Shown here: one piece after another, positions 1 to 8,107 of the stretch | How positions within the stretch are numbered: position 1 is the first letter of the stretch | Layout of the letters: each line of letters begins with the position of its first letter | DNA from: Candidatus Saccharicenans sp. | GTDB taxonomy: Bacteria > Acidobacteriota > Aminicenantia > Aminicenantales > Saccharicenantaceae | Direction of reading: 5' to 3' | Assembly (NCBI GenBank): GCA_024653215.1 | Contig: JANLFU010000001.1 | Location: 369,932-433,931 of the forward strand | Length of the DNA stretch: 64,000 nt | Notes under the pieces: model-generated | The model's input: only the letters and a program-made list of their open reading frames with translations | The model's database searches: none | Told to the model about the DNA's origin: nothing | Made by a program: the position numbers and the translations under genes

Positions 1-192
1 GCGGAGTTATCGCGCCTGCTGGGAGTAAGGCCCGGCCAGGAAAACCCGGAAAAAGGCGTGAGCCTCAGGACGGTGAATTGCCTTGGCTGTTGCGCCCTGG
101 CCCCGGTGGTGGTGGTGGACGGGGAATATAAGGGCAGGGTTCAGAAAGAACAAGTTCCGAAAATCCTGGAAAAACTAACCGTAAAGACATGA
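1..192 (+). CDS. NuoE-like [2Fe-2S] subunit, C-terminal part (5' cut by window)
   Basis: The first 63 codons are the end of a thioredoxin-fold [2Fe-2S] subunit of the NuoE/HydC family. The tail contains NCLGCCALAP, which carries the last two cluster cysteines (CxxxC in this family), followed by a hydrophobic VVVVDG strand typical of the NuoE C-terminus. Its TGA stop overlaps the ATG of the next gene (ATGA), so the two are translationally coupled. In the family this subunit accepts electrons from, or passes them to, the NuoF flavoprotein. The N-terminal half lies outside the window, so total length and the first two cysteines cannot be checked. Confidence 0.88.
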   Translation, partial: AELSRLLGVRPGQENPEKGVSLRTVNCLGCCALAPVVVVDGEYKGRVQKEQVPKILEKLTVKT

Positions 193-2099
193 TTGACCAG
201 AAGAAAAGGTTGAGGACGGTCGGCGAGCTGCGGGCCCTCAGGTCCGGCCTCCAGGCAGCTTTAAAACCGAAACGCCTGGTTAGCGTCTCGGCTGCCAGCT
301 GTGGCCGGGCCTCCGGGGCGCTGGCCGTGGCCTCGACCCTGGCCGAAGAAATAAAAAAGCGAGGACTTGAAGGGTCGGTGGAGCTGCGTCTTACCGGCTG
401 TCATGGCCTGTGCCAGCTTGAGCCCGACGTGGTCATCTTTCCCGAAAAAATTTTTTATCCTAACCTGACTCCGGAAAAAGTTCCACTGGTGGTGGAGGAA
501 ACCCTGGTGCACGGACGGGTGATTCCCGAGCTGGCTTTCAAGGAGAGTTCGGGTCACCAGGTTTTCCCGCGGCTGGATGATTTGCCCTTTCTTAAAAAAC
601 AGGTTCGCTGGCTGCTCGACCGGCAGCTCGTCCTCGACCCGGGTCAGCTGGAAAGCTACCTGGAGCATGGAGGGTTCCTGGCCCTGGAGAAGGTGCTATC
701 GGGGATGTCTCCGACGGAAGTTATTAACCTGGTCATGGCTTCAGGGTTGCGGGGTCGGGGCGGGGCCGGTTTTCCCACCGGTCTCAAGTGGCGCCTGGCC
801 CGGGAAGCCGGCCAGGCAGAAAAATATTTAATCTGCAACGGAGATGAAGGAGACCCGGGAGCTTACATGGACCGGGGACTTCTGGAAAGCAATCCGTTCA
901 GCATAATAGAAGGAATGATAATCGGAGGATACGCGGTCGGTGCGGCCCGGGGTTTCATCTATATCAGGGAGGAGTACCCCCTGGCCCTGGAGCGGGTCTC
1001 AACTGCCCTGGATGGGGCCAGGGAAGCCGGGCTCCTGGGGGATAATATCCTGGGCAGCGATTTTTCATTTGACCTGGAGCTGGTCAGGGGAGCTGGAGCC
1101 TTTGTTTCCGGCGAGGAAACGGCTCTCATAGCTTCCATCGAAGGCCGCCGGGCCTTTCCCCGGCAGAGGCCGCCTTTTCCGGTGGTTCGGGGCCTGTGGG
1201 GTCGGCCCACGGTCATCAATAACGTTGAAACCTGGGCCAACGTGCCATTGATAGTTCTGAATGGCCCGGCCTGGTTCTCGTCGGTTGGAACCGCCGGCAG
1301 CAAGGGCACCAAGATATTTTCACTGGTCGGCAAGGTCAGGTATACCGGCCTGGTCGAAGTCCCGTTCGGATTGACTCTAAGGGAGGTCATAGAAGAAGTG
1401 GGGGGCGGCCCGGAGCCCGGGCGGAGCATAAAAGCCGTCCAGACCGGTGGGCCGTCGGGCGGGTGCCTGCCGGCCTCCCTTTTCCACCTGCCGCTGGACT
1501 ATGAGAGCCTGCAGGCCGCTGGCTCCATCATGGGCTCGGGGGGCATGATCGTCATCGATGAGAATACCTGCATTGTCGACCTGATCCTTTATTTTCTTCG
1601 TTTTGCCCGGGAAGAATCCTGCGGCCAGTGTGCACCCTGCCGCCTGGGCACTGCCCGGATGACCGGGATTCTGGAAAGAATAACCCGGGGTGAGGGCCGC
1701 CCGGAAGACCTGGAGCTTCTGGCCAGGGCTGGCTGGACCATGCGGGAAGCTTCACTGTGCGGCCTGGGACGGACGGCGGCCAACCCGGTCCTCAGCGCCC
1801 TTCGTTATTTCCGGGATGAGCTGGAAAGGCACGTGGTGGACAGGGAATGCCCGGCCGGGGTCTGCCGGGGCCTGATTTCTTACCTGATAGATAAGAGCCG
1901 CTGCACCGGTTGTTTGCTCTGCCTCGACTCCTGTCCGGTGGCGGCCATAGCCGTGGCCGATGACGGTTACCCGACGATTGACCAGAAGCTGTGCACCAGG
2001 TGTGGCGCCTGCCTGGCGGCCTGCCCGCCCGGAGTTTCGGCGGTCACGAAACTGAACAGGAAAGAAAATCGGGCCGGGGAAAAGCCTGGAGAGGATTGA
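189..2099 (+). CDS. NuoF-like NAD(P)H-binding flavoprotein subunit with extra ferredoxin domains (HydB/HndC type)
   Basis: A 636-residue FMN/NAD-binding subunit. Domains in order: an N-terminal thioredoxin-like [2Fe-2S] region with C38, C71 and C75; the NuoF core with the glycine-rich GRGGAGFPTGLKW loop near residue 189; the NuoF [4Fe-4S] site C478/C481/C484 plus C524; and a C-terminal two-cluster ferredoxin domain (cysteine sets around 572-582 and 602-612). This fusion order is that of HydB/HndC subunits of electron-bifurcating hydrogenases and related enzymes, not of plain complex I NuoF (about 430-450 residues). It overlaps nuoE by 4 bases and is one base from the NuoG-like gene. It should oxidise or reduce NAD(P)H with FMN and pass electrons through the Fe-S chain. 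The nucleotide specificity is not visible from sequence alone. Confidence 0.93.
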   Translation: MIDQKKRLRTVGELRALRSGLQAALKPKRLVSVSAASCGRASGALAVASTLAEEIKKRGLEGSVELRLTGCHGLCQLEPDVVIFPEKIFYPNLTPEKVPLVVEETLVHGRVIPELAFKESSGHQVFPRLDDLPFLKKQVRWLLDRQLVLDPGQLESYLEHGGFLALEKVLSGMSPTEVINLVMASGLRGRGGAGFPTGLKWRLAREAGQAEKYLICNGDEGDPGAYMDRGLLESNPFSIIEGMIIGGYAVGAARGFIYIREEYPLALERVSTALDGAREAGLLGDNILGSDFSFDLELVRGAGAFVSGEETALIASIEGRRAFPRQRPPFPVVRGLWGRPTVINNVETWANVPLIVLNGPAWFSSVGTAGSKGTKIFSLVGKVRYTGLVEVPFGLTLREVIEEVGGGPEPGRSIKAVQTGGPSGGCLPASLFHLPLDYESLQAAGSIMGSGGMIVIDENTCIVDLILYFLRFAREESCGQCAPCRLGTARMTGILERITRGEGRPEDLELLARAGWTMREASLCGLGRTAANPVLSALRYFRDELERHVVDRECPAGVCRGLISYLIDKSRCTGCLLCLDSCPVAAIAVADDGYPTIDQKLCTRCGACLAACPPGVSAVTKLNRKENRAGEKPGED

Positions 2100-2100
2100 A

Positions 2101-4620
2101 ATGCCGGAGCCGGTTATCAAGCTGAAAATCAACGGGATGGCAGTCGAGGCCCGTCCCGGGATGACCGTCCTGGAATGTGCCCGCAGCCACGGCCTGTTCA
2201 TTCCATCCCTGTGTGACCTGGAAGGGCTACCGGCCTTTGCCGGCTGCCGGCTGTGCCTGGTGGAAATAGCCAGGCGGCCCCACCGCTCTCCGGCCTGTCA
2301 GACCCTGGTCGAAGAAGGCATGGAGATTGTCACCAGCTCGCCGGCACTGGAAGAGCTCCGCCTGGCCACCTTTGAGCTGATTCTCAGCGAGCATCCCTAT
2401 TTCTGTCTTATGTGCCAGGAGAAAGCGGGCTGTGATGAGCTCAAGACCACCATGGTCAAGGCCCTGGAGCCGGGTGGCTGCCTGTTCTGTCCAAGAGATG
2501 GAGACTGCGAGCTGCAACGAGTGGCCGAGTACCTGAAGCTCAAGAGGGTGGCCTACGAGTTCGAGGACCGGGGGCAGTCGCTCTGGCAGTCCGACCCCTT
2601 TCTAACCCATAACCCCAACCTCTGTATTCTGTGCGGCCGCTGCGTCCGGGTCTGCTCCGAGGTCAGGGGAGAAAACGTTCTCAGTTTCATCGGTCGGGGG
2701 CCACAGACGGCCATCGGCACCTTTCTGGAACGGAACCTTAGAGAATCGGATTGCAGCTTTTGCGGGGCCTGCCTGGACGTCTGCCCGGTGGCCGCTTTCA
2801 GCGAACGGGGAGTGACCGCGGTCCGGGGCCGCCGGATATATGAACATTCATTCATATGTCCGCTGTGCGGCTCGCTCTGTGAACTTGAAGCCGAGTACCT
2901 GGAAGATGCCCGGCTTCGAAGGATTATCCCGGAAAGCAGTGGCGGGCCGGTTCATGGCCTGGCCTGTGCCCGGGGCCGGTTCGGGCTAAGGGAAATAGAC
3001 GACCTGGTGCGGGGAGAATTATTCCCGGTATTGCAAGAAGACCGCCGGCTTCTTTCTGTTACCTGGGAAGAGGCCCTGGCTGCTGCGGGCAGTTTGTTAA
3101 AGAAATATCGCCCCGAGGGAATTGCCCTGGTTTCTTCAGGTTCCGTGACCGCCGACTCTCTTCTGGCCTTTTATCAGCTCGGTCATCTTCTCCGGACAGA
3201 TAACCTTTATTATTTCTACCCGGAAGCTTTTCTGGACAGAATTGCTGCTTTCGAAAATCAGCACGGGATTGAAGTCCGGCGCAAGGTTGATTTTAAGGAA
3301 TTAGAAAGATACCGGACTTTTGTCCTGGTGGATACCGACCTCAAGTCGGAAGCGCTGGCCTTCTGGCTGGAAGTAAAGAAGGAACTGCGGCGGGGAGCCA
3401 GGCTGCTGGTTCTGGATTCCGGCTTAAATGGCTGTGGACAGACCGCCGGAGTTAACCTGAGATGCCTTCCCGGGAAGGAAGCTGAAGCCCTGCTGGCGCT
3501 TTTAAAAAGAGTTGTCCTAAAATCGCCGCAGCTGAGCTTTTATGCCGGTTACCACCGTCTTCTGGATGAGCTTAACTCCTGGCCGGAAGAGCGATTGACC
3601 AGGGAGAGCGGGCTCGGGCAGGCCGAGCTGGACCGGGCGGCCGAAATCTTGCTGGGCTCGTCTCCGGCACTTTTCATTTTTGGGGAAAGATTTCTGCGCC
3701 AGCCACGTTGGGCGGAGAACCTGGCCGCCCTCTGGAATCTCCAGCTTCGCCTGGAGTCCGGGCTGCTGCCGGTTACCGGGAAAGCCAATGAGCTCCTGAT
3801 TCCAGGGTTCAAGAACCTTTTCGGCCTGAAGACTCTGACCAGTACGGAAAAGATTGAGGAGGCTATCAGGGCTGGCCAGATAAAGGCGCTGTATGTGCTT
3901 GGCGACCTTCCACTGGAAGATAAACCGGAGTTGTTGATTGTGCAGAAGCCTTTGAGGTCGGGCCTGGCTGAGAAGGCCGACATCTTTTTTACTTCGGGGA
4001 GCTGCCTGGAAAGCGGCGGTTTTCTGGTAGACCTGGCCGGGCGTATTAAATGCGGCCCCCGGGAATTACGGATTCCTGGAACGGAAACGAGGCCGGCTGA
4101 TATCGACATAATTTCCAGGCTGGCCGAGACTCTGGGACAGAGTTTGGAAATAGAGGGCTACCGCGGAATCCTGGAGTCCATGCTGGGCGAGGAGCCGGCC
4201 AGAAACCGGGGCGGATCGTTAAGCTACCTGCCGATGTTAGCTGTTTTCCGGGAGCCCGGGAAGTCGACCGAATTTGAAATCGGCACCACGGGCAGGCCGG
4301 AAGAGCTTGAGGTAATAGTCGGCGATAGCCTTGACCACTACGGGGGCCTGGCCATGGCCAACTTGAGCCCGGGCTTTAAGGCCATCCGTAATCCGGACTG
4401 GCTGTGGCTTAATCCCCGGGATGGTGATAGGCTGGGCTTTATGGAAGGTCAGAAGGTGGTGCTGGAAACAGCCGATGGGGGCCTGGCCCTTGAAGTTAAA
4501 TACTCTTCAGGGCTCAGGCCGGGAACTGCTTTCATCTGCCCGGTGCTCGATGATTCCAAGAAAATTAAGCTTTTCGGTCAGGGAATAATCAAAGGAACGG
4601 TAAGAATAAAAAATGAATAG
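2101..4620 (+). CDS. NuoG-like iron-sulfur subunit with molybdopterin-oxidoreductase fold, no visible Mo ligand
   Basis: An 839-residue protein. Residues 1-70 form a plant-type [2Fe-2S] domain (C38, C49, C52, C66). A His/Cys cluster motif follows (H98, C102, C105, C111), then a second CxxCx5C set (C127, C130, C136) ending in the ELQ usually found after this site. Two [4Fe-4S] motifs lie at C175-C185 and C218-C228. The rest is molybdopterin-oxidoreductase-like, beginning with its own cluster (C253, C256, C260, C289) and ending in a MopB C-terminal beta-barrel near 750-839. I see none of the hydrogenase H-cluster motifs, and no Cys or Sec in the expected metal-ligand region (around ALVSSGSVTADSLL). 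It therefore looks like an electron-wire scaffold as in NuoG, not a hydrogenase or formate dehydrogenase. Its stop overlaps the next start by 8 bases. Confidence 0.85.
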   Translation: MPEPVIKLKINGMAVEARPGMTVLECARSHGLFIPSLCDLEGLPAFAGCRLCLVEIARRPHRSPACQTLVEEGMEIVTSSPALEELRLATFELILSEHPYFCLMCQEKAGCDELKTTMVKALEPGGCLFCPRDGDCELQRVAEYLKLKRVAYEFEDRGQSLWQSDPFLTHNPNLCILCGRCVRVCSEVRGENVLSFIGRGPQTAIGTFLERNLRESDCSFCGACLDVCPVAAFSERGVTAVRGRRIYEHSFICPLCGSLCELEAEYLEDARLRRIIPESSGGPVHGLACARGRFGLREIDDLVRGELFPVLQEDRRLLSVTWEEALAAAGSLLKKYRPEGIALVSSGSVTADSLLAFYQLGHLLRTDNLYYFYPEAFLDRIAAFENQHGIEVRRKVDFKELERYRTFVLVDTDLKSEALAFWLEVKKELRRGARLLVLDSGLNGCGQTAGVNLRCLPGKEAEALLALLKRVVLKSPQLSFYAGYHRLLDELNSWPEERLTRESGLGQAELDRAAEILLGSSPALFIFGERFLRQPRWAENLAALWNLQLRLESGLLPVTGKANELLIPGFKNLFGLKTLTSTEKIEEAIRAGQIKALYVLGDLPLEDKPELLIVQKPLRSGLAEKADIFFTSGSCLESGGFLVDLAGRIKCGPRELRIPGTETRPADIDIISRLAETLGQSLEIEGYRGILESMLGEEPARNRGGSLSYLPMLAVFREPGKSTEFEIGTTGRPEELEVIVGDSLDHYGGLAMANLSPGFKAIRNPDWLWLNPRDGDRLGFMEGQKVVLETADGGLALEVKYSSGLRPGTAFICPVLDDSKKIKLFGQGIIKGTVRIKNE

Positions 4621-5455
4621 AGTGGTACTTAGCGAGAGACTGGTGCCCAACCTTTACAGGCTGGTACTGGAAGCCCCGGAGGTGGCCTCCGCGGCCCGGG
4701 CCGGACAGTTTGTCATGGTTATTCCCGATGGCAGGGGCGAGAGAATTCCGATTAACCTGGCTGATTGGGACCGGGAGCGGGGAACGGTTGACCTGGTCTT
4801 CCTGAACCTGGGGGCCAGCACCAGGAAGCTGGCTGCCCTGAAGCCGGGGGAGGCGGTGGAAGGCCTGGCCGGTCCGCTCGGACGGGCACCAGAAGTTTCT
4901 GGCCCGGGGGCGGTGCTTCTGGCCGGCGGCTGTTATGGAATCGGTGGGCTTTATCCCCTGGCCAGGGAACTCAAACAGGCCGGCCGCAAAGTAATTTTTC
5001 TGGCTGAGGCCCGCAGCCCGGCTTATCTTTACTGGGAAGAGAAAATCAGGAAATATGTGGATGAATTCCTGACCATGTTCCGGGAGGATTGTCTGGGTTC
5101 AGGACAGAACTTTAAAGAATTGGTGGGTGGAGTCATATCCAAACACCCGGATATTGCCCTGGTCATGGTCATGGGCTGCAGTTATCTTCTGTTCAAATTT
5201 TCGGAAGCTACCACCGGTTCCGGTCTTAAGACCCTGGTCAGCCTGAACCCGATCATGGTGGACGGGACCGGAATGTGCGGGGCCTGCCGGGTGTCGGTTG
5301 GCGGCCGCACCTATTTTGCCTGCGTCGACGGGCCCTGGTTTGAGGCCGGCGACCTCGACTGGCAGGAATACTTCAACCGCAGGAAAGCCTTCCTGTCCCA
5401 GGAAGAGCAGGCCCTGGCCCGGCTCGACCGGGAATTCTGGAAAAGGACGGAGTGA
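4613..5455 (+). CDS. NfnA-type (SudB-like) ferredoxin-NADP reductase subunit alpha
   Basis: A 280-residue FAD/NAD-binding and [2Fe-2S] protein. In NfnAB this subunit binds FAD and NAD(H) and passes electrons to NfnB. The C-terminal signature MVDGTGMCGACRVSVGG followed by FACVDGP is the family's Asp/Cys-ligated [2Fe-2S] site. The N-terminal half has the FAD-binding RIPINLAD stretch (the usual form is P(L/M)S/T) and the AGGCYGIGGLYPLA nucleotide-binding loop. The central region that normally reads TDDGSxGxxGxVTD is here REDCLGSGQNF, which is not canonical. The ATG lies inside the end of the NuoG-like gene, and the nfnB homologue starts 8 bases after the stop. Co-transcription with NuoEFG-like genes implies a joint complex. 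Confidence 0.87.
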   Translation: MNRVVLSERLVPNLYRLVLEAPEVASAARAGQFVMVIPDGRGERIPINLADWDRERGTVDLVFLNLGASTRKLAALKPGEAVEGLAGPLGRAPEVSGPGAVLLAGGCYGIGGLYPLARELKQAGRKVIFLAEARSPAYLYWEEKIRKYVDEFLTMFREDCLGSGQNFKELVGGVISKHPDIALVMVMGCSYLLFKFSEATTGSGLKTLVSLNPIMVDGTGMCGACRVSVGGRTYFACVDGPWFEAGDLDWQEYFNRRKAFLSQEEQALARLDREFWKRTE

Positions 5456-5462
5456 CCCGGTC

Positions 5463-6971
5463 ATGAGCAGAACCGACAGGCTGGAACCCGGACAGGCCGA
5501 AAGGCTTTTTCGCGAGCGGGAAAAAGACTGGCGAAAAGCCCTGCGCCGGGAACTTTCCATCCAGAAAAGACTGTCCATCGAGCGCCAGCCGATGCCGGAG
5601 CAGGAGCCCCGGGTCAGGGTTCACAACTTCAAAGAAGTCAACCTCGGTTATGCTTTGGAACTGGCCAGGGCCGAAGCCCGCAGATGCCTCGATTGCGGCC
5701 AGCCCGGATGCGTGGCCGGTTGTCCGGTGGCCATTGACATTCCAACTTTTATCAAGTACATCGAGGCCGGGGAACTGGAAAAGGCCCTGGAAAAAATCCG
5801 CGAGACCAATGGCCTGCCGGCCATCTGCGGCCGGGTCTGCCCACAGGAAGTCCAGTGCGAGAAGGACTGCAACCTGGTGCGGGCCGGAAAGGCCCCGGTG
5901 GCCATCGGCCATCTTGAAAGGTTCGTGGCCGATTATCTCTGCCTGAGAGAAGAAGCGGGCGCGGGAATCTCTTCCAGCCTTGAGCTTGCCCGGCGGCCGG
6001 AAAAAATTGCCGTGGTCGGTTCCGGTCCCGGGGGCCTGACCGCCGCGGCCGACCTGGCCCGGCTGGGATACCGAGTTACGGTGTTTGAAGCCCTCCATCT
6101 CCCGGGGGGAGTCCTGGCCTACGGCATACCCGAATTCCGCCTGCCCCGGGAAATTCTACAGTCAGAGATCAATTTCATCAGGGCCCTGGGAGTTGAGATC
6201 AAGACCAATTTCATCGTCGGCCGGACGGCCAGCCTGGAAGATTTGCGCCAGGACGGTTACCGGGCCTTTTTCCTGGGAACTGGAGCCGGGCTCCCGTCCT
6301 TCATGAACATTCCCGGTGAAAACCTGCTCGGCGTCTATTCGGCCAACGAGTACCTGACCCGGGTCAACCTGATGAAGGGCTTCCGCTTTCCGGAGTTTGA
6401 CACCCCGGTGCCCCGGGCCCGCAGGGCGGCGGTCATCGGTGGCGGCAACGTGGCCATGGATGCGGTGAGAACGGCCCTGCGGCTGGGAGCTGAACAGGCC
6501 ACCATCTATTACCGCAGGTCCAGGGCTGAGATGCCGGCCAGGGTGGAAGAGGTCAAGCATGCCGAGGAAGAGGGTATCATTTTCAATTTTCTGACCGTCC
6601 CGGTCCGGTTCCTGGGAAACGACCGGGGCCAGTTACGGGGAATGGTTCTGCAGAAACTGGCCCTGGGTGAACCCGATTCTTCCGGGCGACCGAGGCCGGT
6701 GCCCATTCCCGGTTCGGAATTCGAAGTGGAAGTTGACCTGGCGGTGGTGGCCATCGGCCAGAGTCCAAACCCGCTGCTGATTAAACAGCTTCCCGGGTTG
6801 AAACTCGGGCGCTGGGGAAATGTTGAGGTCGATTTCCAGACCATGGCCACCAGTCTTCCTGGGATTTACGCTGGCGGAGATGCGGTCCGGGGTGGGGCCA
6901 CGGTCATCCTGGCTATGGGCGATGGACGTCGGGCAGCCCGGGCCATCGATGAATTTCTGAGAAGAGAGTGA
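5463..6971 (+). CDS. NfnB-type NADPH-binding subunit (SudA / glutamate synthase small-subunit family)
   Basis: A 502-residue protein starting MSRTDRLEPG. N-terminal cysteines (RRCLDCGQPGCVAGCP and the later ICGRVCPQEVQCEKDC) bind two [4Fe-4S] clusters. Two Rossmann folds follow: FAD at VVGSGPGGLTAAADLARLGY near residue 184 and NADPH at VIGGGNVAMDAVRTALRLGA, with the closing FAD motif GIYAGGDAVRGGATVILAMGDG. Length matches NfnB/GltD-like proteins. The chosen ATG at 5463 lies 8 bases after nfnA; longer reading upstream runs back into nfnA in another frame and is unlikely. With NfnA it would couple NADPH to NADH and ferredoxin. Here it probably also connects to the NuoEFG-like subunits encoded immediately upstream. 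Confidence 0.92.
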   Translation: MSRTDRLEPGQAERLFREREKDWRKALRRELSIQKRLSIERQPMPEQEPRVRVHNFKEVNLGYALELARAEARRCLDCGQPGCVAGCPVAIDIPTFIKYIEAGELEKALEKIRETNGLPAICGRVCPQEVQCEKDCNLVRAGKAPVAIGHLERFVADYLCLREEAGAGISSSLELARRPEKIAVVGSGPGGLTAAADLARLGYRVTVFEALHLPGGVLAYGIPEFRLPREILQSEINFIRALGVEIKTNFIVGRTASLEDLRQDGYRAFFLGTGAGLPSFMNIPGENLLGVYSANEYLTRVNLMKGFRFPEFDTPVPRARRAAVIGGGNVAMDAVRTALRLGAEQATIYYRRSRAEMPARVEEVKHAEEEGIIFNFLTVPVRFLGNDRGQLRGMVLQKLALGEPDSSGRPRPVPIPGSEFEVEVDLAVVAIGQSPNPLLIKQLPGLKLGRWGNVEVDFQTMATSLPGIYAGGDAVRGGATVILAMGDGRRAARAIDEFLRRE

Positions 6972-7152
6972 TCACTACCCCAAGCTGTATGTCACGTCTC
7001 TTTTGCCCGGCGCCAAAGCTCTGAAGCCCTGGCCCGGCCAGGTGAAATTTTTTTATTTAGCGGTTCAGCGGGCTGGTCTTTTGAAGTAAAATAAAACGAC
7101 CGGGCTTTGTGGTGAGCATAACCACAGCACGGAACCTTAAGAAAGCGAAAAC

Positions 7153-7821
7153 ATGAAACAGGAAGAACTTTTTCCACCGGAAGCCGGGCACATCGGCACC
7201 GATGAATCGGGCAAGGGAGATTTTTTCGGGCCGCTGGTGGTGGCGGGATTCTTCCTTCCGGAAGGACAGGAGGCGGTCCTGCAGGAACTGGGGGTCAGGG
7301 ATTCCAAGAAGCTGTCCGACGGGCGGGTCCTGGAAATTGCCCGCAGCCTGAGACAGGGCTATAAGAGCTCGGTGGTGGCCATAGGTCCGGAGCGTTACAA
7401 CGCTCTTTACCGGAACCTGCGCAACCTCAACCGCCTGCTGGCCTGGGGACATGCCCGGGTTATTGAAAACATCCTGGCCGAGGTTAACTGCGCGGTGGCC
7501 ATCACCGACCAGTTCGGCGATGAGCGCTTTGTCCGCGAGGCCCTTCTAAAAAAAGGAAAAAATATCAACCTCATCCAGAAAACTAAGGCCGAAGATGACC
7601 TGGCCGTGGCCGCTGCTTCCATCCTGGCCCGGGCCCATTTTCTTTATAAATTAAAGGACCTTTCAGAAGAGTTCGGGGTGGAACTGCCCAAGGGAGCCTC
7701 ACCCCTGGTGGAGGAGGCCGGGCTAAAGCTGGTCAAGAAATACGGACCGGAAATCCTGGAGAAGGTGGCCAAAACTCATTTTAAGACCACCGAGAAAATT
7801 CTTAAAATAGCCGGGGCCTGA
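7153..7821 (+). CDS. rnhC: Ribonuclease HIII, short form
   Basis: A 222-residue nuclease that cleaves the RNA strand of RNA-DNA hybrids. The catalytic block HIGTDESGKGDFFGPLVVAG starts at residue 14; the active-site D and E of TDESGKGD, and later acidic residues (ITDQFGDERF, KAEDDLAVAAAS), follow the HII/HIII pattern, and GKGDFFGP is typical of HIII. Family members usually have an N-terminal TBP-like substrate-binding domain and are near 300 residues; this one lacks it. An in-frame TAA at 7138 rules out an upstream extension. It stands alone between the redox operon and alaX. A TAAAAT element at 7087-7092 may be its -10. Confidence 0.88.
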   Translation: MKQEELFPPEAGHIGTDESGKGDFFGPLVVAGFFLPEGQEAVLQELGVRDSKKLSDGRVLEIARSLRQGYKSSVVAIGPERYNALYRNLRNLNRLLAWGHARVIENILAEVNCAVAITDQFGDERFVREALLKKGKNINLIQKTKAEDDLAVAAASILARAHFLYKLKDLSEEFGVELPKGASPLVEEAGLKLVKKYGPEILEKVAKTHFKTTEKILKIAGA

Positions 7822-7837
7822 CTTGAGGCAGCCCCGG
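7811..7837 (+). terminator. GC-rich hairpin over the rnhC stop
   Basis: CCGGGGC at 7811-7817 pairs with GCCCCGG at 7831-7837 around a 13-base loop that contains the rnhC stop codon. No uridine run follows, so this could be a Rho-type or processing hairpin and not an intrinsic terminator. Confidence 0.35.
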
Positions 7838-8077
7838 TCATCAGGAGTCTGTTTACTCGCTTTACCTGTGAAATTCTGGTTGAAATGTGCCGGGCTATTA
7901 TCAGCCGGGGGAGGCAATTTATTTCGTAATCTCCTCGTTCAGCCAGGATTTTTCTGGTGGAAGTCTCACTGCTAATGGCAGAAGGTTTTTTGCTCTTAAA
8001 AGATCAGAAGCGATTTTCCGGGTTCAGTTTAACCGCTGTCCAGAAGTCTCCTGGAAATTTCTCCGAACGTCGGGCTG

Positions 8078-8086
8078 TGGTATACT
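8078..8086 (+). promoter_or_regulatory. Extended -10 promoter for the AlaX gene
   Basis: TGgTATACT at 8078-8086 is an extended -10, 21 bases before the ATG at 8108. A Shine-Dalgarno-like CGGAGCGG lies between. No good -35 is visible, as expected for an extended -10. The rest of 7838-8077 shows no gene. Confidence 0.55.
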
Positions 8087-8107
8087 TGGAAAAAACGGAG
8101 CGGACAT

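Noticed and set aside
2101..4620. Hydrogenase or formate dehydrogenase catalytic subunit
   Set aside because: No H-cluster motifs are found and no Cys or Sec metal ligand in the molybdopterin region; a NuoG-like role fits better.
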